A DNA stretch of 64,000 nt from NCBI GenBank assembly GCA_027619415.1, contig JAQCFO010000001.1:62001-126000 (forward strand), read 5' to 3'. This stretch comes from Bacteroidota bacterium. GTDB taxonomy: Bacteria; Bacteroidota; Bacteroidia; Flavobacteriales; Flavobacteriaceae. Positions 53,666 through 62,434 of the stretch are shown piece after piece (position 1 is the stretch's first letter; each line of letters starts with the position of its first letter). The notes below the pieces were generated by a model that saw nothing but the letters and a program-made list of their open reading frames with translations, made no database searches and was not told where the DNA came from. The position numbers and the translations under genes were made by a program.

Positions 53666-55263
53666 GAAAGCTTAGATCTAATATTAATGTTAACGGTAAA
53701 TCGTTCAAGTCCAATTTTAATCAAATGATAGGTTTTGTTAATGATTTAAACGATCATTTGGCTATAAGTAGAGAACAAGGTTCTGAGAAACAAATTGAAA
53801 GGTCGAGATCAAGGGGAAAATTTTTAGCTAGAGAAAGAATAGAATTTTTATTAGACAAGGACAGTCCATTTCTTGAACTCTTGCCGTTGGCAGGAATGCT
53901 TAACAAAGATGGGTTTGGCGCTGGAGGAACTAACGTTGCAGGTATTGGACTTGTCAGTAGAAAATTATGTATGATAAATTCTAATGTTGGCACAAGAAAA
54001 GGTGGAGCTATAGATTTTGCCACTAGTTTTAAAGGATTACGAATTGCTCAAATTACATTAGAAAATAAGTTACCGACTATAAATCTTGTTGAGAGTGGAG
54101 GTGCTAACCTGCCAGATCAAGATAGAGTGTTTAGTCTTGCAGGAGCTTCATTTAGAGAAATCACACAAAGATCTAAGGCTGGACTTTCAACAATTTCTAT
54201 TGTTTTTGGAAATGCAACAGCTGGTGGAGCATATGTCCCAGGAATGTCAGATTATTCTATTTTTCAAGAGAAAGTAGCTAAAGTATTTTTAGCTGGACCT
54301 CCACTTGTAAAAATGGCAACAAATGAAATATCTACAGATGAAGAATTAGGTGGAGCAGAAATGCATAGTAAAGTTTCTGGTGTTTCAGATTATTTAGCTA
54401 AAGACGAGCTTGATGGTATTAGAATTGCCAGAGAAATTATGGAAACAATATTAGCTACTAAGCCAGAGTTTTGTCCAGAAAATAGTATAAAAGAACCTAT
54501 TTATTCAAAAGAAGAAATTTTAGGAATAGTTTCTGCCGATATTAAAAAGCCGTTTGATGTTAGAGAATTAATTTTAAGAATAGTTGACGGTTCAGAATTT
54601 TCTGAATTTAAAGCTGAATATGGTTCGACTATGGTTTGTGGTTGGACTAAAATTCATGGCTATCCAGTCGGAATTATTGCAAATAATGGTGTAATTTTTT
54701 CCGAAGCTGCTAATAAAACCTCTCAATTTATTCAACTTTCAAACAAGAACAATACTCCATTGATTTTTATACATAATACAACTGGGTTTATGGTTGGCAA
54801 AGATTATGAACAAGCAGGGATAATTAAAAATGGAGCAAAGTTGATTAATTTGGTTTCTAATAGTGAAGTTCCTCATATAAGTTTAATGATTGGCTCTTCA
54901 TTTGGAGCCGGAAATTATGGAATGAATGGAAGATCATTTAATCCTAGATTTTTATTTGCTTATCCAAACTCTAAACTTGGAGTAATGGGTGCAGAACAAT
55001 TAGCTGGAGTTATGGAAATAATTAAAAGACAGTCTGCTAAATCATTAGGTGTTACACTCAATGAAGAGAAGATTCAAAAAGAAAAACAAGAAATGATAGA
55101 TGAAGCTAATTTTAAGGCAACCGCCTGGTATTCAACATCTGAACTTTGGGATGATGGTGTAATTGATCCAAGGGAGACTAGAAATTATTTAGGATATGCT
55201 TTAGCTGTAGTGTATAATCAAGAAATCAAAGGATCAAATTCCTATGGTGTCTTTAGAATGTAA
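53662..55263 (+). CDS. Acyl-CoA carboxylase, carboxyltransferase (beta) subunit
   Basis: A 533-residue carboxyltransferase. GKFLARERIEFLLD opens the domain, VESGGANLPDQDRVF and NATAGGAYVPGMSD form the acyl-CoA site, and IHNTTGFMVG and IGSSFGAGNYGMNGR the carboxybiotin side. The GGANLP segment and the length are closer to methylcrotonyl/geranyl-CoA carboxylases (LiuB, AtuC) than to propionyl-CoA carboxylases. It is the second gene of an operon with the biotin subunit and a crotonase, the Liu/Atu layout. The substrate is not settled. Confidence 0.92.
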   Translation: MRKLRSNINVNGKSFKSNFNQMIGFVNDLNDHLAISREQGSEKQIERSRSRGKFLARERIEFLLDKDSPFLELLPLAGMLNKDGFGAGGTNVAGIGLVSRKLCMINSNVGTRKGGAIDFATSFKGLRIAQITLENKLPTINLVESGGANLPDQDRVFSLAGASFREITQRSKAGLSTISIVFGNATAGGAYVPGMSDYSIFQEKVAKVFLAGPPLVKMATNEISTDEELGGAEMHSKVSGVSDYLAKDELDGIRIAREIMETILATKPEFCPENSIKEPIYSKEEILGIVSADIKKPFDVRELILRIVDGSEFSEFKAEYGSTMVCGWTKIHGYPVGIIANNGVIFSEAANKTSQFIQLSNKNNTPLIFIHNTTGFMVGKDYEQAGIIKNGAKLINLVSNSEVPHISLMIGSSFGAGNYGMNGRSFNPRFLFAYPNSKLGVMGAEQLAGVMEIIKRQSAKSLGVTLNEEKIQKEKQEMIDEANFKATAWYSTSELWDDGVIDPRETRNYLGYALAVVYNQEIKGSNSYGVFRM

Positions 55264-55268
55264 ATTAA

Positions 55269-57245
55269 ATGAAAAACAATCAAATTAAAACTTTATTAAT
55301 TGCCAATAGAGGTGAAATCGCTTCAAGAGTTATAAAAACATGTAAATCCTTAGGCATTAAAACTGTAGCGATTTATTCAGAAATTGATAGATATTCTTTA
55401 TTTGTTTCAGATGCAGATATTGCGGTTTGTATTGGATCAAATGAACCAAGTAAGTCTTATTTAGATCAAGATAAAATCATTTCTGTTGCAAAAGCTCAAC
55501 ATGTGGACGCTATTCACCCTGGCTATGGTTTTCTTTCTGAAAATATTACTTTTTCTGAAAAATGTAAAAAAAATAAAATCATATTTATAGGGCCTAATAG
55601 TGAAGCTATAAAATCAATGTCATCAAAATCTGAAGCTAAAAATATAATGATTGCAAATAAAGTCCCTGTAGTTCCTGGTTACAGTGGAAAAGATCAATCC
55701 TTATTAAACTTAAAAAAAGAAGCTAAAAAAATTGGTTTTCCTCTGCTAATTAAAGCTGTTTCAGGTGGTGGTGGTAAAGGTATGCGAATTGTAAGTGAAA
55801 TGAGTGATTTTGAAAGTGCATTAAAAGCTGCAAAAAGGGAATCTTTAAGCTCATTTTCTAATGACAAAATTATATTAGAAAAATATATTGAAAACGGACG
55901 TCATATTGAGTTTCAAATATTTGGAGACAACTATGGAAACGTGATTCATATTTTAGAAAGAGAATGTACTATTCAAAGACGTTATCAAAAAGTAATGGAA
56001 GAAAGTCCTTCCCCATTTTTAAGTAAAGACTTAAGGAAAAAAATGGGTGAAACGGCGGTTACTGCTGCTAAAAGTATTAATTATAATAACGCAGGTACTG
56101 TAGAGTTTATTGTTGACAACGATTCTGGAGAATTTTATTTTTTAGAAGTCAATACAAGATTACAGGTTGAACATCCAGTAACTGAATTAATTACAGGTTT
56201 AGATTTAGTTAAATTACAAATTGATGTTGCAAAAGGAAAAAAATTAAATTTAAAACAAAGTGATGTAAAATCTGATGGATATGCAATTGAATTAAGACTC
56301 TATGCAGAGAATCCATATAATAATTTTTTTCCAGAAACAGGTACTATCAAAAAATTCAGTATTCCGTCTGTTGATGGTTTAAGGATTGATTCTGCTGTTT
56401 GCGATAACTCGATAATTTCTGCTTATTATGATCCTTTGATAGCTAAGATCATAGTCAAAGGATCAGATAGAGAAGAAGCTTTCTCTAAAATGTCTTATTC
56501 ACTTTCTAATTTAGTTTGTTTGGGTATTCAAACAAATCAATCTTTTCTTAAAGAACTTATTGATAAAGATGAGGTTAGAAAAGGTAACTACACTACTAAT
56601 TTTATTGAAAAAAATTCTGATTTAATAAAAATAACGTATTCTAAAAGTCAGAAAATGAAAATACTAATTGCAGGTTCATTAATTAATTGGTCGGACAGAA
56701 ATTCCTCTAGAAAACTTTTATCTAATATACCTTCAGGTTGGAGAAATAGTTTTTATTCATTTCAAAAAGATTCTTTTTTCTTTGATGATAAAGACTATAT
56801 TTCATCTTACAGATGTTTATATAATTCATTTGAATTTATATTTGACGATACTGCTTTAAAGGTAAGTTTGATAAATATTAATGATCAAGAAATTTCAATC
56901 GAATTAGATGGTTGTATTAATAAATATTCTTATTTAAAAAATGAGGATATTATATTAATTCACAATCAAGATATTGGCAATATTTGTTTAGTAACGAATT
57001 CTAGATTTCCTGATTTAGATACTGAAATTAAAGATGGCAGCTATTTGTCTCCTATGCCTTCTCAAATTATTAAAGTTTTGGTTAAAGAAGGAGATAAGAT
57101 TAAAGAAAATGATGAATTAATTATTATAAGTTCAATGAAAATGGAGAGTACTATTTCTGCTCATTCTAATGGAATAGTGAAAGATATTTTTGTAAAAGAA
57201 GGACAAAATATAGAATCAAATTTTAAATTAATTAATATAGAGTAA
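55269..57245 (+). CDS. Acyl-CoA carboxylase, biotin carboxylase/carrier (alpha) subunit
   Basis: A 658-residue ATP- and bicarbonate-dependent subunit. The N-terminal biotin carboxylase domain has IANRGEIASRVI, HPGYGFLSEN, the glycine-rich ATP loop SGGGGKGMRIV and EVNTRLQVEHPVTE. A linker domain of about 130 residues follows, and the C-terminal carrier has SSMKME with the biotinylated lysine at residue 624. The three-part layout matches methylcrotonyl- and geranyl-CoA carboxylase alpha subunits. It starts five bases after the beta subunit. Confidence 0.95.
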   Translation: MKNNQIKTLLIANRGEIASRVIKTCKSLGIKTVAIYSEIDRYSLFVSDADIAVCIGSNEPSKSYLDQDKIISVAKAQHVDAIHPGYGFLSENITFSEKCKKNKIIFIGPNSEAIKSMSSKSEAKNIMIANKVPVVPGYSGKDQSLLNLKKEAKKIGFPLLIKAVSGGGGKGMRIVSEMSDFESALKAAKRESLSSFSNDKIILEKYIENGRHIEFQIFGDNYGNVIHILERECTIQRRYQKVMEESPSPFLSKDLRKKMGETAVTAAKSINYNNAGTVEFIVDNDSGEFYFLEVNTRLQVEHPVTELITGLDLVKLQIDVAKGKKLNLKQSDVKSDGYAIELRLYAENPYNNFFPETGTIKKFSIPSVDGLRIDSAVCDNSIISAYYDPLIAKIIVKGSDREEAFSKMSYSLSNLVCLGIQTNQSFLKELIDKDEVRKGNYTTNFIEKNSDLIKITYSKSQKMKILIAGSLINWSDRNSSRKLLSNIPSGWRNSFYSFQKDSFFFDDKDYISSYRCLYNSFEFIFDDTALKVSLININDQEISIELDGCINKYSYLKNEDIILIHNQDIGNICLVTNSRFPDLDTEIKDGSYLSPMPSQIIKVLVKEGDKIKENDELIIISSMKMESTISAHSNGIVKDIFVKEGQNIESNFKLINIE

Positions 57246-58058
57246 ATGAATTTGTTTTATAAAAAAGATGTTTTAAATTTTGATAAGCAACATTTTGCTT
57301 ATTTAATTATTGATTTTAATAATCATGTTTTGTCAATAACATTAAATAGGCCTGAAAAGAAAAATGCTTTACACCCGCAGCTTTTAAATGAATTAGCTTA
57401 CGCATTCGAGTATGCTAATTATGAAAATTCTGTAAGAGCTGTATTGATTAAAGCAAAAGGAGATGTTTTTTGTTCTGGAATGGATCTTAAAGCATTAACA
57501 GGTGATATAGAAAAGAATAATTCAACAATTCCCTCTCCAAATTCAAAGATTTTAATTGGAGAGTTATTTAATAAACTTTATAAACCTAAACTTTGTCAAC
57601 TTGAAGGAGATGTCTATGCTGGCGGATTTTTAATCTTAGCAGGTTGTAACTATGTTATTTCAAAAAAGAATGTAAAACTAGGTCTTCCAGAAGTTAAAAG
57701 AGGTATTTATCCAATGCAGGTAATGGAATCTTTATCTAAGTTTATATCAATTAGAAATGTAATTGATTGGTGTATTAGAGGATATAATTTGGATGTAAAA
57801 ACTGCATTAAAATGGGGGTTGATTTCTGAAATTATTTCTAAAGAAAAAATTGATAAAGTTGTAAGAAATTGGCTAGATGAAGTCACTAGTAATTCTCCTG
57901 AAGCAATAAAGTATGGGTTAAAAGCAATCGATAAAATTAGCTCTATTGAATCTAATCACAAATATCTATCAGAAATGTTAGATAAAGTCTTAAGTTCTGA
58001 TGATGCTAAAGAAGGTATTAATGCATTTAAAGAAAAAAGAAAACCCATTTGGAAATAA
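57246..58058 (+). CDS. Enoyl-CoA hydratase/isomerase-family protein (LiuC/AtuE-like position)
   Basis: A 270-residue crotonase-fold protein with a short N-terminal extension. The oxyanion segment is VFCSGMDLKAL. The first classical catalytic Glu is replaced by Leu (AGGFLIL), and the second is kept in GLPEVKRG. It begins immediately after the carboxylase alpha subunit. In Liu and Atu operons this position holds a methylglutaconyl- or isohexenylglutaconyl-CoA hydratase, which is the best guess here. It is the last gene before an operator copy. Confidence 0.88.
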   Translation: MNLFYKKDVLNFDKQHFAYLIIDFNNHVLSITLNRPEKKNALHPQLLNELAYAFEYANYENSVRAVLIKAKGDVFCSGMDLKALTGDIEKNNSTIPSPNSKILIGELFNKLYKPKLCQLEGDVYAGGFLILAGCNYVISKKNVKLGLPEVKRGIYPMQVMESLSKFISIRNVIDWCIRGYNLDVKTALKWGLISEIISKEKIDKVVRNWLDEVTSNSPEAIKYGLKAIDKISSIESNHKYLSEMLDKVLSSDDAKEGINAFKEKRKPIWK

Positions 58059-58099
58059 TTTTATAAAAACATTATGCATGCATAGTATTAATTCATATT

Positions 58100-58117
58100 T
58101 TAGTATTTAATTACTAA
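58100..58117. promoter_or_regulatory. Palindromic operator TTAGTAT-N4-TTACTAA (copy 5)
   Basis: Matches the consensus at 13 of 14 positions with the same spacing. It lies 16 bases before the start of the oxidoreductase gene at 58134, in the 75-base gap after the carboxylase operon. Confidence 0.7.
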
Positions 58118-58133
58118 TAATTAAAAACACAAT

Positions 58134-59129
58134 ATGATTGATAATAAATTTGTAAAATTAATGAAACGTCCTTCTGGATTTCCTTCCAAGGATACATGGT
58201 CACATGAAAAGGAACAGGTTAAAGCTATAAAAGATGGAGAAATTTTAATTAAAAACTTGTATGTTTCATTAGATCCTGCAATGAGGGGATGGTTGAATGA
58301 AGCTAGATCTTATATTCCTCCAGTTAAAATTGGAGAAGTTATGAGAGCTGGAACTATAGGAGAAGTGATTGAGTCAAAAAATTCAAAATTTAAAAAAGGT
58401 GATATTCTATCTGGTTGGGGTGGTGTTCAACAATATTCTATTTCTGATGGAAAGGGATATTTCAAGATTAATCCAAGTCAAATTCCGTTACAAACTTATA
58501 TAGGAACTTTGGGAATGCCAGGAATGACAGCATATTTTGGAATTCTTGAAGTTGGAAAAATTAAAGAAGGTGATGCCGTTTTGGTTTCTGCAGCAGCTGG
58601 TGCAGTTGGAGGTATTGTAGGCCAAATTGCTAAGATCAAGGGATGCAAAGTTATTGGTATAGCAGGAGGTAAAGAAAAGTGCGATTATGTAATAAATGAA
58701 CTAGGTTTTGATGGATGTATAGATTATAAAAATGAAAGTGTAAAAAGAGGAATTAAAAGAGAATGCCCTAATGGTATAGATGTTTATTTTGATAATGTTG
58801 GTGGTGAGATTTTAGATTCAGCTTTAGTTTTTTTAAGGATGGGAGCTAGAATTGTTATTTGTGGAGCAATTTCTCAATACAATGAAATGTCAGCAAAAGG
58901 ACCTGATAATTATTTATCACTTCTTGTTAATAGAGCGACTATGAAGGGAATGGTTGTTTTTGATTATGTTAATAAATACCCATTAGCTACTAAGGAAATG
59001 ACTCAATGGATTATTGATGGGAGTTTGAAATCTAAAGAAGATGTATACGATGGAATAGAAAACTTTTATGAAATTTTTAAAAAGTTATTTAACGGAGAAA
59101 AAAAAGGTAAGTTAATTTTAAAACTATAA
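58134..59129 (+). CDS. NADP-dependent zinc-free oxidoreductase (MDR, CurA/PTGR-like)
   Basis: A 331-residue medium-chain reductase without the zinc ligands of alcohol dehydrogenases. [11 protein letters not shown] and VGEV-type segments lie near the N terminus. The NADPH-binding motif is [16 protein letters not shown], and IDYKNES and [12 protein letters not shown] follow. Related enzymes reduce the double bond of alpha,beta-unsaturated ketones or enoyl compounds. It is the first gene of a unit with a thiolase and has an operator copy just upstream. Confidence 0.9.
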   Translation: MIDNKFVKLMKRPSGFPSKDTWSHEKEQVKAIKDGEILIKNLYVSLDPAMRGWLNEARSYIPPVKIGEVMRAGTIGEVIESKNSKFKKGDILSGWGGVQQYSISDGKGYFKINPSQIPLQTYIGTLGMPGMTAYFGILEVGKIKEGDAVLVSAAAGAVGGIVGQIAKIKGCKVIGIAGGKEKCDYVINELGFDGCIDYKNESVKRGIKRECPNGIDVYFDNVGGEILDSALVFLRMGARIVICGAISQYNEMSAKGPDNYLSLLVNRATMKGMVVFDYVNKYPLATKEMTQWIIDGSLKSKEDVYDGIENFYEIFKKLFNGEKKGKLILKL

Positions 59130-59131
59130 AT

Positions 59132-60313
59132 ATGAGAGAAGCATTAATTGTTTCAACAGCAAGAACACCACTTGGAAAATCTTACAGAGGAGCATTTAAC
59201 AACACAACAGCACCAACTATGGCTGGGTGGGCTATTGAAGAAGCTGTTAAAAGATCACGAATTGATCCCGGTAAAGTCGATGATGTAATTATGGGTGCTG
59301 CTCTTCAGCAAGGCACGTCACATGGAAATATCGCTAGAAATGCAGCTTTGGCTGCAGGTCTTCCAGTTACTGTAAGTGGAATGAGTATTGACAGACAATG
59401 TTCTTCAGGAATGATGGCAATTGCTATAGCAGCCAAACAGATCATATCCGATGGAATGAATATTGTAGTCGGGGGTGGGTTAGATTCTATAAGTTTAGTT
59501 CAAACCCAAAAGATGAATTTAGATAGGTATGTAGATAAAAAATTAGTAGCTAAACATAATCATATTTATATGCCAATGCTCCAAACAGCTGAAGTAGTAG
59601 CTAAAAGATATAAGATTTCTAGAGAGGATCAAGATCAATATGCTTTAGAAAGTCAATTAAAAACAGCTAAGGGACAGGAAGATGGTAAGTTTGATGACGA
59701 AATTATTTCTGTTACAACTTCAATGGGAATTATGGATAAAGAAACTAAAGAAGTTTCATTTATTGATAAAACACTTTCTAAAGATGAATGTAATAGACCT
59801 TCTACAACTATTGAAGCATTAAGATCTTTAAAACCTGTTGTTGAAGATGGCTCAATTACTGCTGGTAATGCTAGTCAACTTTCCGATGGAGCTTCTGCTT
59901 GTGTATTGATGGAATCTAATATTGCAGCTAAGCATAATGTGACTCCACTTGGGATATATAGAGGAATAGCTGTATCAGGTTGTGAACCAGATGAAATGGG
60001 TATAGGTCCAATTTATGCTGTTCCTAAACTTTTAAAGCAAAACGGTCTGAAAATGAGTGATATTGGATTATGGGAGTTAAATGAAGCATTTGCGGTACAA
60101 GTTATTTACTGTAGAGATGTATTGGGTATTCCAAATGAAATACTTAATGTAAATGGTGGATCTATTTCAATAGGTCATCCTTATGGAATGAGCGGTTCTA
60201 GAATGGTAGCTCATGCTCTTATTGAAGGTAAAAGAAGAGGAGCAAAATATGTTGTTTCGACTATGTGTGTTGGTGGCGGAATGGGTGCAGCTGGTTTATT
60301 TGAAGTAATATAA
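59132..60313 (+). CDS. Thiolase (acetyl-CoA acetyltransferase type)
   Basis: A 393-residue thiolase with Cys90 in DRQCSSGMM, the [15 protein letters not shown] block and the C-terminal [10 protein letters not shown]. All catalytic residues are present. It begins two bases after the reductase gene. Together with the SDR, MaoC and AbfD-like genes that follow, it could finish a crotonyl-CoA to acetyl-CoA route, or cleave a larger 3-oxoacyl-CoA. Confidence 0.95.
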   Translation: MREALIVSTARTPLGKSYRGAFNNTTAPTMAGWAIEEAVKRSRIDPGKVDDVIMGAALQQGTSHGNIARNAALAAGLPVTVSGMSIDRQCSSGMMAIAIAAKQIISDGMNIVVGGGLDSISLVQTQKMNLDRYVDKKLVAKHNHIYMPMLQTAEVVAKRYKISREDQDQYALESQLKTAKGQEDGKFDDEIISVTTSMGIMDKETKEVSFIDKTLSKDECNRPSTTIEALRSLKPVVEDGSITAGNASQLSDGASACVLMESNIAAKHNVTPLGIYRGIAVSGCEPDEMGIGPIYAVPKLLKQNGLKMSDIGLWELNEAFAVQVIYCRDVLGIPNEILNVNGGSISIGHPYGMSGSRMVAHALIEGKRRGAKYVVSTMCVGGGMGAAGLFEVI

Positions 60314-60363
60314 TGAAGAAATTAAAGTCTACACAATAAATAAGTAATGCTTTTTTTCTTAAA

Positions 60364-60381
60364 TTAGTATCGAAATACTAA
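60364..60381. promoter_or_regulatory. Palindromic operator TTAGTAT-N4-ATACTAA (copy 6)
   Basis: Perfect 14/14 match, spacer CGAA, 24 bases upstream of the SDR gene at 60406. It gives the AbfD-containing unit its own control site. Confidence 0.78.
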
Positions 60382-60405
60382 TTAATTGAATTTAAAATTA
60401 AAATT

Positions 60406-61146
60406 ATGAAAAGATTAGAAGGTCAAGTTGCAATTGTTACAGGAGGAGCCCGTGGAATTGGTAAAGGTATATGTGAGGTGTTTTGTAGAGAGGGCGCTAC
60501 AGTTGCTCTTTGGGATGTTCTTGATGGAAGCGAAACAGTAAATGAAATCTCAAATAATGGTGGTAAAATATTTTATCAAAAAGTCGATGTAACATCTCAA
60601 GAATCTGTTGATAATGCTATTGCTGAAATCATAAAAGAGCACGGAAAAATTGAGATTTTAATTAATAATGCTGGTATTATTAGAGATAAGTCATTTTTAA
60701 AAATGTCAGAGGAAGAATGGGATTCAGTTATTAACGTAAACCTTAAATCTCTTTTTGTAGTAACTAAATCAGTTATTCCTTATATGAAAGAAAATGGATA
60801 TGGAAGAATTGTTTCTGCTTCTTCAATAAATGGATCTGCGGGAGCTTTCGGTCAAACTAATTATTGTGCTACTAAAGCTGGTATTTCTGGATTTACAAGA
60901 GCACTTTGTAAAGAAGTTGGTAAATATGGTATAACTGCTAACGCAGTTGCCCCTGGGTTTGTAAAGTCTGTAATGTCAGATAGTATGCCGGAAGAAGTAA
61001 TAAATGCTGGAATAAAAATGATTCCTGTTGGAAGAATAGGAACTCCTGAGGATATGGGGCATGCATACTTATTTCTTGCTTCAAAAGAATCTGGATTTGT
61101 AAGCGGAATTACTCTTCATGCAAACGGAGGAGCAATGCCAATGTAA
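60406..61146 (+). CDS. SDR, 3-oxoacyl-ACP/acetoacetyl-CoA reductase-like (FabG/PhaB type)
   Basis: A 246-residue classical SDR with TGGARGIGKG, NNAGIIRDKSFLKM, the catalytic serine in SASSINGS, YCATK and a terminal HANGGAMPM. The NNAGI-RD-F-KM pattern is typical of FabG/PhaB enzymes that work on 3-hydroxyacyl-CoA or -ACP. Here it probably oxidises a 3-hydroxyacyl-CoA made by the MaoC hydratase that follows. It is the first gene of the unit under operator copy 6. Confidence 0.92.
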   Translation: MKRLEGQVAIVTGGARGIGKGICEVFCREGATVALWDVLDGSETVNEISNNGGKIFYQKVDVTSQESVDNAIAEIIKEHGKIEILINNAGIIRDKSFLKMSEEEWDSVINVNLKSLFVVTKSVIPYMKENGYGRIVSASSINGSAGAFGQTNYCATKAGISGFTRALCKEVGKYGITANAVAPGFVKSVMSDSMPEEVINAGIKMIPVGRIGTPEDMGHAYLFLASKESGFVSGITLHANGGAMPM

Positions 61147-61165
61147 AATTTTAAAATATATAACT

Positions 61166-61642
61166 ATGAATAATAAGGAAGCTTATAAAACTCATTTTAA
61201 AAATTTAGAAGAAATGAGTAAAAGTGTAGGAAAAGAATTGGGAGTTTCAAATTGGATCGAAATTTCACAAGAGAAAATAGACTTGTTTGCAAAAGTAACT
61301 GAAGATGAACAGTGGATTCATATTGATAAAGATAAGTCTGAAAAACACTCTCCCTATAAAACTACAATAGCACATGGTTTTATGATTTTATCTCTAGCAT
61401 CAAGATTTTCATATGACACACTAACTATAGGAAGTGTTAAAATGGGAATTAATTATGGATTAGATAGAGTTCGATTTACTAGCGCAACTCCATCTGGGGG
61501 TATGGTTAGAGGAAGAGTTTCTTTGTTAGAATGCGATATGAAAATGGGTGGCGCTAAGTATAAGTTAGGAGTCACGGTAGAACTTAAAGGTCAAGAAAAA
61601 CCAGTTTGTGTTGCTGAAACAATAGCAATGGCTTACGAATAG
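61166..61642 (+). CDS. MaoC-family (R)-specific enoyl-CoA hydratase
   Basis: A 158-residue hot-dog-fold hydratase. The start at ATG 61166 follows the SDR stop by 19 bases; an earlier in-frame start at 61118 would overlap the SDR and add residues unlike the family. The catalytic Asp and His are in TEDEQWIHID, followed by the AHGFMILSL hydratase motif and RVRFTSATPSGG. It hydrates trans-2-enoyl-CoA to the (R)-3-hydroxy form, which would suit the FabG/PhaB-like SDR upstream. Confidence 0.92.
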   Translation: MNNKEAYKTHFKNLEEMSKSVGKELGVSNWIEISQEKIDLFAKVTEDEQWIHIDKDKSEKHSPYKTTIAHGFMILSLASRFSYDTLTIGSVKMGINYGLDRVRFTSATPSGGMVRGRVSLLECDMKMGGAKYKLGVTVELKGQEKPVCVAETIAMAYE

Positions 61643-61654
61643 AAAAAAAATATT

Positions 61655-62434
61655 ATGGAAAAAGCTGTTTTAATTGAAATTGAAAAAAACATTGCTGTAA
61701 TTACTTTAAATAGACCTGAAAGGTATAATGCAGTTAATCAAGATTTGCTTGATGGTTTTAATGAGTCTTTCTCAATAGTTGAAAATGATGATAGTATTAG
61801 AGCAGTTGTTTTAACCGGAAAAGGTAAAGGTTTTTGTGCTGGTGCAGACATGTCAACTTTTGGACTTATTACACCTGAACAAAGCAGAGATTATATAATT
61901 GAAAAATACAAGCCTTTAGTGAAACGTTTTTTAGCGTTAAAAAAACCAATTATTGGTGCAATAAATGGGTCTGCTGCAGGAGTTGGTGCAGCTTTTGCTC
62001 TTGCTTGTGATTTTAGAGTAATGAGTAAAGAAAGTTCAATTCTTTATGCCTTTATAAATATTGGTTTAGGTCCTGATGGGGGGGCAAGTTGGTTGCTTTC
62101 AAGGCAAGTTGGGTATAGTAAAGCTTTAGAAATTGCCTCCAATGGGAAAAAAGTTTTAGGTGAAGAATGCTTGAGCTTAGGCTTGACAAATAAAATAGTT
62201 GATAGTTCAGAAATTTTGAATAGTGCCAAAAAATGGGCATTTGAACTTTCTGAAAAAGCTACTGTCGCTATAGGAATTACAAAACAAGATATGATTTTTT
62301 CGTTAGATAATAATTTGTATGATACTATTGAATTTGAAGCGAAAGAGCAAGTAGCTGCATTTTATAGCGATGATTTAAAAGAAGGTGTAAATGCATTTTT
62401 AGAAAAAAGAAAAGCAAAATTTTCTGGAAAGTAA
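61655..62434 (+). CDS. Crotonase-family enoyl-CoA isomerase, PaaG-like
   Basis: A 259-residue crotonase-fold protein with the oxyanion site GFCAGADMS. Both Glu residues of true hydratases are missing (AFALAC and AFINIGLG at their places). An Asp in GPDGGASWLL is kept, as in PaaG-type isomerases. So a shift of a double bond is more likely than hydration. It lies between MaoC and the AbfD-like gene; its stop overlaps the next start by one base. Confidence 0.88.
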   Translation: MEKAVLIEIEKNIAVITLNRPERYNAVNQDLLDGFNESFSIVENDDSIRAVVLTGKGKGFCAGADMSTFGLITPEQSRDYIIEKYKPLVKRFLALKKPIIGAINGSAAGVGAAFALACDFRVMSKESSILYAFINIGLGPDGGASWLLSRQVGYSKALEIASNGKKVLGEECLSLGLTNKIVDSSEILNSAKKWAFELSEKATVAIGITKQDMIFSLDNNLYDTIEFEAKEQVAAFYSDDLKEGVNAFLEKRKAKFSGK

